A DNA stretch of 64,000 nt from Flavobacterium sp. KACC 22763. Its GTDB lineage: Bacteria > Bacteroidota > Bacteroidia > Flavobacteriales > Flavobacteriaceae. The stretch spans positions 1,054,001 to 1,118,000 of the forward strand of contig NZ_CP117879.1 in the NCBI RefSeq assembly GCF_028736155.1. The letters are read 5' to 3'. Shown in pieces: positions 21,868-30,402 of the stretch (within the stretch, counting starts at the first letter, position 1; each line of letters opens with the position of its first letter). The translations under genes and the position numbers were made by a program. The notes below the pieces were generated by a model. The model was not told where the DNA came from. It saw only the letters and a program-made list of their open reading frames with translations, and searched no databases.

Positions 21868-24800
21868 TTATTCTTTTGTATTTTCTAATCGGGCTAAATA
21901 TTCGCTTGGCATACAGCCATAATGCTGTTTAAATGCTGTCGAGAAATAAGAAGGCGAATTAAAACCGCACATATAGGTTATTTGAGCAATTGTATATCGC
22001 TTGCTCTGCATTAATTCAACGGCTTTTTTAAAACGGATTCTCTTTATAAAATCCATCGCTGATTCGCCCGTAATTGCTTTTAATTTGATATAAAGATTCG
22101 AACGGCTCATTCCGATTTCACGGCTGAAATGATCTACAGTAAATTCAGAATCTGCCAAATGATCTTCGACAATTCTAATGGCTTCTTTTAAAAATTCTTC
22201 ATCTAAAGTATTGAATGCAATATTCTCTGGAACCATTTCTTTTCCAACAGAATAATATTCTTTTAATCGTTTACGAGAGCGCAATAAATTGGTGATTTTT
22301 GCAGCCAATAATGGCGTCGAGAATGGTTTTGTAATATAATCATCAGCGCCCATTTCAAGACCTTTTATCTGTTGACTGGTTTCATTTCGCGCCGTTAAAA
22401 GCATCAGCGGAATATGCGAGGTATTAATGTTTTGTTTTACACGTTTGCAAAAATGCAAACCATCCAATTCAGGCATCATCACATCGCTGATAATTAAATC
22501 AAAAGGATTAATTTCTAATAAATCTAATGCCATCTGGCCATTGTACGCAACCGTTACATCGTAAGTTTTGCTAAAATAATCCTGCAGATAATCTAGTATT
22601 TCTTTGTTGTCGTCTACAATTAGTAATTTCACTGGCTGATTGCTGTCTATTACTTCATTTTCTTCTTCTGTTTCACTTTCATTATCCAGTTCGTTATCGC
22701 TAACAATAGACAAATCGTATAATGATTCTTCTATCTGCTGATCGTTTTTATAAACCTGATCCAAAATCGGAATGGCAACTGTAAAAGTGCTTCCTTGCTC
22801 TTCGGCACTTTCAGCGCTAATTTCGCCATGATGCAATTCGACCAAACGTTTTGTAAAAGCCAAACCAACACCAGAGCCCAAATTCATTTCGCGGTTGTTT
22901 ACTTGATAAAAACGATCAAAGACTTTAGATAAATTCTCCGCACTAATTCCGACTCCCGTGTCAGCGACTTTTATTTGTACCAAATCATTTTTTTTCAATA
23001 ATTCCACATGAATACTTTGTCCTTCTTTGGTGTATTTAAAAGCATTAGACAAGAGATTGAACAAAATTTTCTCCATCGCATCTTTATCAAAAAGAAATAT
23101 AAGCTGCGGTTCGGCTGAATGGAAAGTATAATGAATGTTGTTTTTTTCTGAAAGCGGTTTAAACGATTCGAAAATTTCCTGTGTAAAACGAACAATATCA
23201 CTTTTACCCACTTTTAACGGACGCGTTCCCATTTCTGTTTTTCTAAACTCAAACAATTGATCAACCAAATTGTAAAGCCTTTTGGCGTTTATAAACATTA
23301 ATTCATGTTTCTTTTTGGTGATTTTATCTGCAAAAGGCATTTTTAATAATTCTTCTAAAGGCGCTAGAATCAACGTTAAAGGCGTTCTTAGTTCATGAGA
23401 AACATTAGTAAAAAAGTCCATTTTAATCTGGTTGATATAACTCACTCTTTCCTTCTCAATTCTTTCCAGTTTTAGCTGCTGTTCGGCTTGAATTCTTTCT
23501 TTAATGATCTTAAAACCGATATAAACTGCTGTGCCAATAATAGCAAGCAATAACAAAGAAAACCATATCGTTTTGTACCAAGGCGGAAGTATTACAATTT
23601 GCAAACTTCGTACAGCGCTCATTTCGCCATTTGGGCCAACAGCTTTTATCTGAAAATTGTATTTCCCAGCAGGTAAATTGCTGTAGCTTACCTTCAATTC
23701 GTCTGTTCTTTGCCAGTCTTTATCAATACCTTCTAGTTTGTAGAAATAGTACGTTCTGTTGGAAGAAATGTAATTGAATGTATTAAAAAAGATACTGAAC
23801 TGCTTGTATTCTGGTCCAATTTCCAATTCTTTAACTTGATCAAGATGCTGTTCCAGAATATCAGTTTCATCGTCTACAGCAACGGTTTTGTTGAGAACTT
23901 CTAAAGCTGTAAAACTTAACTTTAAAGGTAACGGACTCTGTTTAATCATGGATGGATAGAAATACGAAACACCTTTTATACCGCCAAAAAGCAGCATTCC
24001 GTCCTTAGCCTTGCAGAATGCATAATCGTTAAATTGTTTGTTCTGTAAACCATCACTTTCGTCAAAAGTCTGCACAGAGCCTTTGTCAGGGTTAAATTTG
24101 ATTAAACCTGTGTTGGTTGAAATCCATAAGTTATTATCGTCTGGAATTATACCGTAAATCGTTTCTTTGAAGAAATCTTTTCTGGCTTTAAAACTAATAA
24201 ACGATTCCTGTGTTTCATCATACAATCGTAAACCTTCTCGCGTTCCAATCCAGATTCTGTGTTTTTGATCTTCGGTAATGCAGTTTACAATATCATCGCT
24301 TAATTTTCCGTGGCCAATAGTACCAAACAATTGTGTTTCTGGATAAAAAAGCGTTACGCCATTGGTTGTACCAATCCAAATTCGTTTTTTGCTGTCTTCA
24401 AAAAGAAAAGTAATATCGTCAGAAGCGGGTCTTTTTCCTGCTTTATCCAAATGAATATGGGTAAATGTTTTGGTTTCGGGATGAAACTGATCCAATCCAG
24501 ATCGTGTTCCGACCCAAATTCTGTCTTTAGAATCTTTTAGTAAACTATAAACCAAATCTCCAGCAATACTGTTCGGATTGTTTTCGTCGTGGCGAAAGCG
24601 CTGCACCAAACCCGTATTCGGATTCAAAATATTTAATCCGCCGTTATGCGTTCCCACCAAAACATTTCCGTTATTGTCAAATTCAATGGCTTTAATATTG
24701 TTCGAGCTTAAACTGTTCGGATTGTTTTCGCTATTGGAATAATAACTGATGGTGTTGGCATTTTTGTTCCAATAATTCAGCCCTTTATCATTGCTACCAA

Positions 24801-25905
24801 TCCAGAAATTGCCTTTAGCATCTTGTTTGATAACGCCAATAACTTCATCGTTTAAAGATGGTTTTCCTGAGTTTTGGCTTAAAAGATTAAACTTAATATC
24901 GTTTTTATGATAATAGTTCAAACCTCCATAATACGTTCCTAACCAGATTCCGTTTTGTTTGTCTCTAAAAATACATCGAACCGAATTTTGGCTGATCGTA
25001 TAAGGCTGTGAAATTTGGTGCGAATAATTGCTAAAGGAGTTGTTTTTAAGGTTATAAATGCTCAAACCTTTAAACGTTCCAAACCATAAATTTCCTTCGG
25101 TATCTTTATTAATGCATCTAATGTTATTGTCGGCAATGCTGTTATTTCCAGCATGATGTAGGAGAGAAGTAAGGGTTTTGTTTTGTGCATTGTATTCAAT
25201 TACACCTTCGCCTTCTGTAGCAATCCATAATTTTTTTCCTTCTATAAAAACATCATTGATATAAGGTTTTTTTGAAGTCAGATTTATTTTTGAAAGCTGA
25301 TGAGATTGGGAATTCAGCTGAAAAAGACCAACATCTGTTCCCAATAAAATCTGTTTTTGCCAAATGCCGATGTAAGCGATTTTTTTGATTTCATGCGAAG
25401 AAGCATTAAACTTTATCGGAACAAAATTCTTTTCATTTGGAGAAAGCACAAAAACATCTCCTGCAATAGAAGAAGCCCAGATTCTATGCTGATTGTCTTC
25501 GGTAATGGCAGAAATGTACCATTCGCCAATATTTCGCGGAAGCGGATAATTGATAAAACTATCCGTATTGTAATTGTAAACACTAATGCCTTGATTGCCG
25601 CCAACCCATAATTGTCCTTTATGATCGGTAAACAAACTTCGAATGTAATACGATTGCAGACTGTTTTTTACGTCTTTTATTGGGCGATACACTTTAAAAC
25701 CTTTACTGTCATAACGATTTAATCCGTCTTGTGTTCCAATCCAGATAAAACCCAAGGTATCCTGCTGAATGGCAAAAACAGAACTTTGCGACAAGCCTTT
25801 ATCAACCGAAATGGTTCGGAAATAGCGGTCTTGCACTTGTCCGTGAACTTTTATTATAAAAAATACGGTGAACAAAAGAACTGTTATGGCAATCTTTTTT
25901 CTCAT
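21868..25905 (-). CDS. Hybrid two-component system regulator (HTCS) of the PUL
   Basis: About 1345 residues, using the ATG at 25905. The longer frame starts with TTG at 25938 inside a palindromic repeat, and the ATG directly precedes a good signal sequence (RKKIAITVLLFTVFF). Order: periplasmic two-component propeller repeats (two seven-bladed propellers, many WIGT/WVGT-type repeats), a Y_Y_Y domain, one membrane helix (WFSLLLLAIIGTAVYIGF), HisKA with NVSHELRTPLT (His near 836), HATPase_c, receiver domain (VDDNKE, phospho-Asp in IISDVMMPELDG near 1138) and a C-terminal AraC HTH (GFNSPSYFSTAFKQHYG). Such regulators sense a glycan fragment directly and activate the PUL. It probably binds the motif repeated at four promoters here. 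Confidence 0.95.
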   Translation of the reverse strand: MRKKIAITVLLFTVFFIIKVHGQVQDRYFRTISVDKGLSQSSVFAIQQDTLGFIWIGTQDGLNRYDSKGFKVYRPIKDVKNSLQSYYIRSLFTDHKGQLWVGGNQGISVYNYNTDSFINYPLPRNIGEWYISAITEDNQHRIWASSIAGDVFVLSPNEKNFVPIKFNASSHEIKKIAYIGIWQKQILLGTDVGLFQLNSQSHQLSKINLTSKKPYINDVFIEGKKLWIATEGEGVIEYNAQNKTLTSLLHHAGNNSIADNNIRCINKDTEGNLWFGTFKGLSIYNLKNNSFSNYSHQISQPYTISQNSVRCIFRDKQNGIWLGTYYGGLNYYHKNDIKFNLLSQNSGKPSLNDEVIGVIKQDAKGNFWIGSNDKGLNYWNKNANTISYYSNSENNPNSLSSNNIKAIEFDNNGNVLVGTHNGGLNILNPNTGLVQRFRHDENNPNSIAGDLVYSLLKDSKDRIWVGTRSGLDQFHPETKTFTHIHLDKAGKRPASDDITFLFEDSKKRIWIGTTNGVTLFYPETQLFGTIGHGKLSDDIVNCITEDQKHRIWIGTREGLRLYDETQESFISFKARKDFFKETIYGIIPDDNNLWISTNTGLIKFNPDKGSVQTFDESDGLQNKQFNDYAFCKAKDGMLLFGGIKGVSYFYPSMIKQSPLPLKLSFTALEVLNKTVAVDDETDILEQHLDQVKELEIGPEYKQFSIFFNTFNYISSNRTYYFYKLEGIDKDWQRTDELKVSYSNLPAGKYNFQIKAVGPNGEMSAVRSLQIVILPPWYKTIWFSLLLLAIIGTAVYIGFKIIKERIQAEQQLKLERIEKERVSYINQIKMDFFTNVSHELRTPLTLILAPLEELLKMPFADKITKKKHELMFINAKRLYNLVDQLFEFRKTEMGTRPLKVGKSDIVRFTQEIFESFKPLSEKNNIHYTFHSAEPQLIFLFDKDAMEKILFNLLSNAFKYTKEGQSIHVELLKKNDLVQIKVADTGVGISAENLSKVFDRFYQVNNREMNLGSGVGLAFTKRLVELHHGEISAESAEEQGSTFTVAIPILDQVYKNDQQIEESLYDLSIVSDNELDNESETEEENEVIDSNQPVKLLIVDDNKEILDYLQDYFSKTYDVTVAYNGQMALDLLEINPFDLIISDVMMPELDGLHFCKRVKQNINTSHIPLMLLTARNETSQQIKGLEMGADDYITKPFSTPLLAAKITNLLRSRKRLKEYYSVGKEMVPENIAFNTLDEEFLKEAIRIVEDHLADSEFTVDHFSREIGMSRSNLYIKLKAITGESAMDFIKRIRFKKAVELMQSKRYTIAQITYMCGFNSPSYFSTAFKQHYGCMPSEYLARLENTKE

Positions 25906-25931
25906 GTTTATTAAAATGATTCTTGTTTTTT

Positions 25932-26042
25932 CCTGCAAGGTTTTTAAAACCTTGTAGGTATTACTAGTGCTATAATTTTTTCTTTTTTGATGCTTCTTTT
26001 CGATTTCTTAAAATACCTACAAGGTTTTAAAAACCTTGCAGG
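25932..26042. repeat. Paired palindromic repeats (BIME-like)
   Basis: Two 31-bp sequences, 25932-25962 and 26012-26042, are perfect inverted copies of each other, separated by 49 bp. Each is itself nearly palindromic around CAAGGTTTT/AAAACCTTG. They fill the spacer between the HTCS gene and the PL15-like gene. This is the geometry of a REP doublet (BIME). Confidence 0.8.
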
Positions 26043-26094
26043 AGAGCGAAACAATTGCTCTAAATTAAAGAAAAAGAAGGCGTCTTACCATTTT

Positions 26095-28779
26095 TTAATT
26101 TTTGTCATATTTAGCCACATCTGGCAATTCGTCTATCGTTTCTTGTCGTATTACTTTAGCATGGTCAATTTCAAGCAACAAAGAACTTCCATCGATGTTT
26201 GGCGTATATTTTTTCCCTTCAAATTGAATTGGCAGATTTCCGTAGCTAAACATCGATTTTACCGCGTTTCCTGAAACTTGCAATGCCGCAGGTTTTTCTC
26301 CGTTTAATTGCGCTTTGATATTCCATTCTCCAACTTGTAAAGCTGTAAATCCATCTTTGTTGGATAGTGTTTTAATGACTTCTGTTTTGCCATCTTTAAT
26401 TTGGATGATGGTTAAGAATCTAAATTTTTGTTTTGGCTGAGAAGTGATTCCCGCGTGCCATTGATCTTTAAAATCTTTAATTTCTCCTTCATCATTGGTC
26501 ACTTTATTCCAGTTTACAGCAGCTTCAAAAAATTGATTGTGTACCGCCATTTTTAACGGACTTTCAGCATAAACATTCGCCGTAACATTTCCTAAATCTG
26601 TTTTAACTGCAAATTGCTGCTGATTTGAGTTTTCTGAATTCTGGCCTTCAATTGTGTAATAAGGGCAATGAAACTGAGTTGTCCATTTTACTGGCGTTTT
26701 GGCTTCCAATTCATCATATAAAACAATATATCCGCCTTCTAATTGCAGCATATGTCTTCTGTACAAGGTTACGCCAGATTCTCCGTAACCGTTTTCTTTG
26801 CTCGGAACTACTTTGATTTGTTCAAATCTATTCAGCCAAAATTCACTTTTAATTTCGCCATACGCATTGCTTGCATCTCCTAGAGCATACTGAATGCGTT
26901 TTCCGGCAATCGCTCTCGGAATCCATCCGTAACCTTCTTCACCAATTTTCTGATTTAAACTGTCGGCTAAAATGGTGTTGTACGCTTTTGTAGATCGATA
27001 ATCGAGAAGATTGTGTTTGTCGCTGAAATTACTGTAATAACCCGTTCCTCCAAAAATTACTTTTCCTTTATAATTGATGGTAAAGGCATTTTGCGAAGCG
27101 TGTCCATGTCCAGAAGAACCAAACGGACTGCTGAATAAATAACTGCTTAACGTTTTATCAGCGTTTGCTAAATCTTCGTGCATCGCGACAACACCGACAT
27201 CTCCAAATTTGCGTGTTTTTGGTAAAACAGAAGGCGAGGAAGCAGGTAAATTTCGGTTTGGTTTATAATTTAAAAGGCGGAAAAGAAGATAGTCGTCTGT
27301 ACCATGATAATACTTTGAATAATCCCTTTTTATACCGTCAACGTACCAGTTCAAATACGGATTGTCAATTTTATAAGTAAGCGCATCTGCAAACCAAGCT
27401 TCGCCTTTTGTAATGTATGGAATGTTCTCCCACATGTCACCAATAGCAGTACTTGCCGATTTGTTAGGATGTGTATAAAGCATATAGTAAGGCAGATTCT
27501 GCATCCAAGGCAGTTTAAAATAATCGACTCCGCTAAAATCACCAAACATTTGAGACAGATAAATTATCGACTTAAAGTTGACTCTAAAATAGCCGTTTCC
27601 TTCATGCCAGCCGCCATCTGTTGTGCCTAAAACCGGGAAACGCGCCGACCAGACTTCATACAAATACGTAAGCCATTCTTTTGCTTCAGGCACATCATTT
27701 ATAACCGCAACTGTTGCAATAGCAAGGTTTCGCATGGTAATCTGCCAAACGTGATTATCGCTTACATGCAATTCAAAACGATTAGGTAAATGATCGTAAA
27801 CTCTTTTGGCTCTAAGCTTAATAATGTTTTTAAAAAGTTCTTTTTCCTGCGGAGATAAAAATTCATAACCAGCATCGTAAAACCACCCTAAAGCTTCAAG
27901 TACGGCACCGCCTGTAAAGTCATCACCTGTTGCTAGTCCGTCAGGATTCATGTTGGCAATGTTTATCGCTCTGCGTTTGGCATCTAAGATAAAACGCTCA
28001 TCTTTAGTAAGCTGATAGGCAATACATAAATTACGAACAGGAGTTCCAACAGCATCTCCAAAACCATGATACATTCGCTCAATAATGATTTTTTTTTCTA
28101 AAGGATTTTTACCCGTTGTATCAATAATGCGTTGTGGTTTCTCAGTTGGAAGAGGAGCCAGCATTAATTTTTCCGCGAAAGCGATAAATTTTTTAGCTTC
28201 TGGATTATTCAAGTTGTTGCGATAAAAATCGTCGCCAATAGTTCGCATATTCCACAAAAGCGGATGTGCTCCTTCATTTCGTTTTAAAACTTCGGTTACT
28301 GGTGGAGAAACTTTTTCGTTTGCATATTTGGCATCAATTACAAAATCGTAAGTGGGTGACCATGTCCATTGATTGCTGTTTTTTAAGGCATAAGCATATT
28401 TCCAATACCATTTTCCAGCTTTTAATGCTTGATGCAGCGGATAAACAGCCCAACGCTGTTCGCCGCTGGCAATTGTATTTTTGGTAAAATTTTTATCGCT
28501 GGCAAGCATAACTTTATAACGTACATTGCCAATATTTGGATCTTCGGGAATTGCACTGCCGCTTTCCATAGGTCTCACCATTTCTTTTCCGTTTGTTCCA
28601 GGCCAGAGAAGGGCAGGAGCATTTGTTGGAACCGTTATGCCGTTTACAGGATAAGGCCATTCGCGTACTCTTGAGTGTAATTTTTCAGCGGTTAACTTTA
28701 TGACAGCCTGCTGTTTCTGACTGAAAACAGAGAAGGCTGTCAAAAGTAACACTATTATATATATCTTTTTCATAATCAT
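26095..28779 (-). CDS. Heparinase II/III family lyase, PL15-like (DUF4962 + Hepar_II_III)
   Basis: An 894-residue secreted protein with a signal peptide (cleavage VFS-QK). An N-terminal fibronectin-like/DUF4962 segment (about 25-150, beginning with VREWPYPVNGITVPTNAP) leads into an alpha/alpha toroid (about 180-520) and a C-terminal beta-sandwich of the heparinase II/III type. The segment SGHGHASQNAF near residue 555 and ELHVSDNHVWQ near 335 are likely active-site stretches. Length and order match PL15 exo-lyases (alginate oligolyase and Bacteroides exo-heparinase). Here the PL12 neighbours favour exolytic heparin/heparan sulfate cleavage. It is 18 bp downstream of the sulfatase gene. Confidence 0.85.
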   Translation of the reverse strand: MIMKKIYIIVLLLTAFSVFSQKQQAVIKLTAEKLHSRVREWPYPVNGITVPTNAPALLWPGTNGKEMVRPMESGSAIPEDPNIGNVRYKVMLASDKNFTKNTIASGEQRWAVYPLHQALKAGKWYWKYAYALKNSNQWTWSPTYDFVIDAKYANEKVSPPVTEVLKRNEGAHPLLWNMRTIGDDFYRNNLNNPEAKKFIAFAEKLMLAPLPTEKPQRIIDTTGKNPLEKKIIIERMYHGFGDAVGTPVRNLCIAYQLTKDERFILDAKRRAINIANMNPDGLATGDDFTGGAVLEALGWFYDAGYEFLSPQEKELFKNIIKLRAKRVYDHLPNRFELHVSDNHVWQITMRNLAIATVAVINDVPEAKEWLTYLYEVWSARFPVLGTTDGGWHEGNGYFRVNFKSIIYLSQMFGDFSGVDYFKLPWMQNLPYYMLYTHPNKSASTAIGDMWENIPYITKGEAWFADALTYKIDNPYLNWYVDGIKRDYSKYYHGTDDYLLFRLLNYKPNRNLPASSPSVLPKTRKFGDVGVVAMHEDLANADKTLSSYLFSSPFGSSGHGHASQNAFTINYKGKVIFGGTGYYSNFSDKHNLLDYRSTKAYNTILADSLNQKIGEEGYGWIPRAIAGKRIQYALGDASNAYGEIKSEFWLNRFEQIKVVPSKENGYGESGVTLYRRHMLQLEGGYIVLYDELEAKTPVKWTTQFHCPYYTIEGQNSENSNQQQFAVKTDLGNVTANVYAESPLKMAVHNQFFEAAVNWNKVTNDEGEIKDFKDQWHAGITSQPKQKFRFLTIIQIKDGKTEVIKTLSNKDGFTALQVGEWNIKAQLNGEKPAALQVSGNAVKSMFSYGNLPIQFEGKKYTPNIDGSSLLLEIDHAKVIRQETIDELPDVAKYDKN

Positions 28780-28797
28780 TTATTTATATTGAATAAT

Positions 28798-30177
28798 CTA
28801 AAGTCCTGATTGAAATGAATCGCCATTCTTTTTGCACCATTCTTTTAGATAACGGCGCATTTTGAGCAATTCTTTTTTATACGTTTTGTTTACGGCTAGA
28901 TTTGTAATTTCGCCTGGATCTGTGGTTAGATTGAATAGTTGTTCTTTTAGATCGCCTTTATTGTAAACAATGTATTTGTAATTTTGAGTAATTACGGCAC
29001 GTCCGCTAATTCCTAAAAGTTCTTCGTTATCGGCAAAATCGGTTTCTATAACCAAAGTATCGCGAAGTTTTAGAGCCGGATTTGCTATTTTTTTACTTAA
29101 ATCAATTCCTTTTAAATCAGATGGTTTTGAAACTCCAGTAAAGCCACAAATCGTTGGAATAATGTCTGTTCCATTGCAAACCAACATTTCGTCTGTGCTT
29201 GGTTTCCATTCTCCAATTTTGGAAATAATAAACGGTATTTTAGCCGATTCTTCATATAAAATCTGTTTCTGATTCCAGCTGTGTCCTGCATAACCGTCGC
29301 CATGATCGGCAGTAAAGACAATGATTGTATTTTTTTCGATGCCATATTTTTTGAGTGACGCCAAAACCATTTCGATATAACTGTCTACTTTTTCAATCAG
29401 TCTATTGTATGCCCAACGATATTGACGCCATTGATCGGCTGTCCAATTTACTGATGGATAAGTTCTAAAACTTACTTTTTGCTGTTCGCGCACTATTTTG
29501 GGTTCGTATTCTGGAATTTTCCAGTTGGCAGGGAGCGGCGGACATTGGTCTGGAGATGGAGTATTTTCTAAAACATCCATTTTTAGGTCTTCTCCGCGTG
29601 CCCATTCGCAAATGTCATGCGGATTTAAAAAAGAGGCTACAAGTAAAAAAGGCGCGTTTTTGTTTTCTTTGATAAATCGTGCACAGAAAGAAGGCGTCGC
29701 AGCATCGTTGTAATCCTGAAAATTGGTGTTTTCTATATATTCAAAACCATGCTGACTTTTTTTGGAAGTAGGAACGGGAAGATGCCATTTTCCAACATAA
29801 CCTGTTTTATATCCTCCGTTTTGGAAAATTTTTCCCATCATCAATAAATCATCTGGCCATTGTCCGTCTTTTTCTGGGGCATTTCCAATAAAGCCAGTCT
29901 CATAAGGCATTTTACCGCTCATAATGGCAGAACGTGATGGCGAACACAAGGGCTGTGCGCAATAGGCTTTAGTAAAACGAACTCCATTTTGAGCCAGTTT
30001 ATCCATCGCAGGCGTATGCAGGTTTGTATTTCCTGCGTTGCTCATCGCATCAGCAGTTTGCTGATCAGTCATAATGATTAAAATGTTCGGACGGTCAGCA
30101 TTTTGTGCCTGATTTAGTAATGGAATATTTAAAATTCCTAAGAGGCACAGAACGAATATGTTTTTTTGAAATTTCAT
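28798..30177 (-). CDS. Formylglycine-dependent sulfatase of the heparan sulfate PUL
   Basis: A 459-residue S1 sulfatase with a signal peptide (cleavage near NQA-QN, residues 22-25). Metal ligand Asp38 of MTDQQT replaces the more usual DD, as in several iduronate/glucosamine sulfatases. The signature LCSPSR is at 77-82 with Cys78 as the formylglycine residue, followed by VGKWHLP and FTADHGDGYAGHSW. It lies in a two-gene unit with the PL15-like lyase and has its own upstream copy of the locus motif at 30256-30273. It would remove O- or N-sulfate from heparan fragments; the position cleaved cannot be read here. Confidence 0.88.
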   Translation of the reverse strand: MKFQKNIFVLCLLGILNIPLLNQAQNADRPNILIIMTDQQTADAMSNAGNTNLHTPAMDKLAQNGVRFTKAYCAQPLCSPSRSAIMSGKMPYETGFIGNAPEKDGQWPDDLLMMGKIFQNGGYKTGYVGKWHLPVPTSKKSQHGFEYIENTNFQDYNDAATPSFCARFIKENKNAPFLLVASFLNPHDICEWARGEDLKMDVLENTPSPDQCPPLPANWKIPEYEPKIVREQQKVSFRTYPSVNWTADQWRQYRWAYNRLIEKVDSYIEMVLASLKKYGIEKNTIIVFTADHGDGYAGHSWNQKQILYEESAKIPFIISKIGEWKPSTDEMLVCNGTDIIPTICGFTGVSKPSDLKGIDLSKKIANPALKLRDTLVIETDFADNEELLGISGRAVITQNYKYIVYNKGDLKEQLFNLTTDPGEITNLAVNKTYKKELLKMRRYLKEWCKKNGDSFQSGL

Positions 30178-30255
30178 CTCTATTTTACTAGTGGATTCTT
30201 TTATTTTAATGCTTTAAATCTAAAAACGAAAATACCAATCCTTGTTTATTTATAG

Positions 30256-30273
30256 TTTTGAATTTGTTCAAAA
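30256..30273 (-). promoter_or_regulatory. Candidate PUL operator (copy 1, perfect dyad)
   Basis: TTTTGAATTTGTTCAAAA: 7-bp arms TTTTGAA/TTCAAAA around TTTG, about 80-96 bp upstream of the sulfatase start. Similarity with the susC upstream region continues for roughly 65 bp, including AAAATCAG 56-57 bp further on. Inferred HTCS binding site. Confidence 0.55.
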
Positions 30274-30340
30274 TGATATTAGATTTAGCTAAAAACAACG
30301 CTTTTTCATCTAAAATCAGCTTTCTTTAATAACAGTTAAT

Positions 30341-30358
30341 GCAGAACCGAAGCTCTGC
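30341..30358 (-). other. UUCG tetraloop hairpin between susD and the sulfatase gene
   Basis: On the minus strand the RNA would fold as GCAGAGC-UUCG-GUUCUGC, a 7-bp stem with a stable cUUCGg loop, 45 bp after the susD stop. No T-tract follows, so it looks more like a 3'-end stabiliser or processing element than a terminator. Confidence 0.55.
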
Positions 30359-30402
30359 ACTAACATTAAACATGAATGGTTTCTAAAATAGATAGTAAGC
30401 AC

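Noticed and set aside
25906..25938. Longer HTCS start (TTG at 25938)
   Set aside because: The extra 11 codons run into the palindromic repeat, use a rare start, and precede an ATG that directly begins a normal signal sequence.
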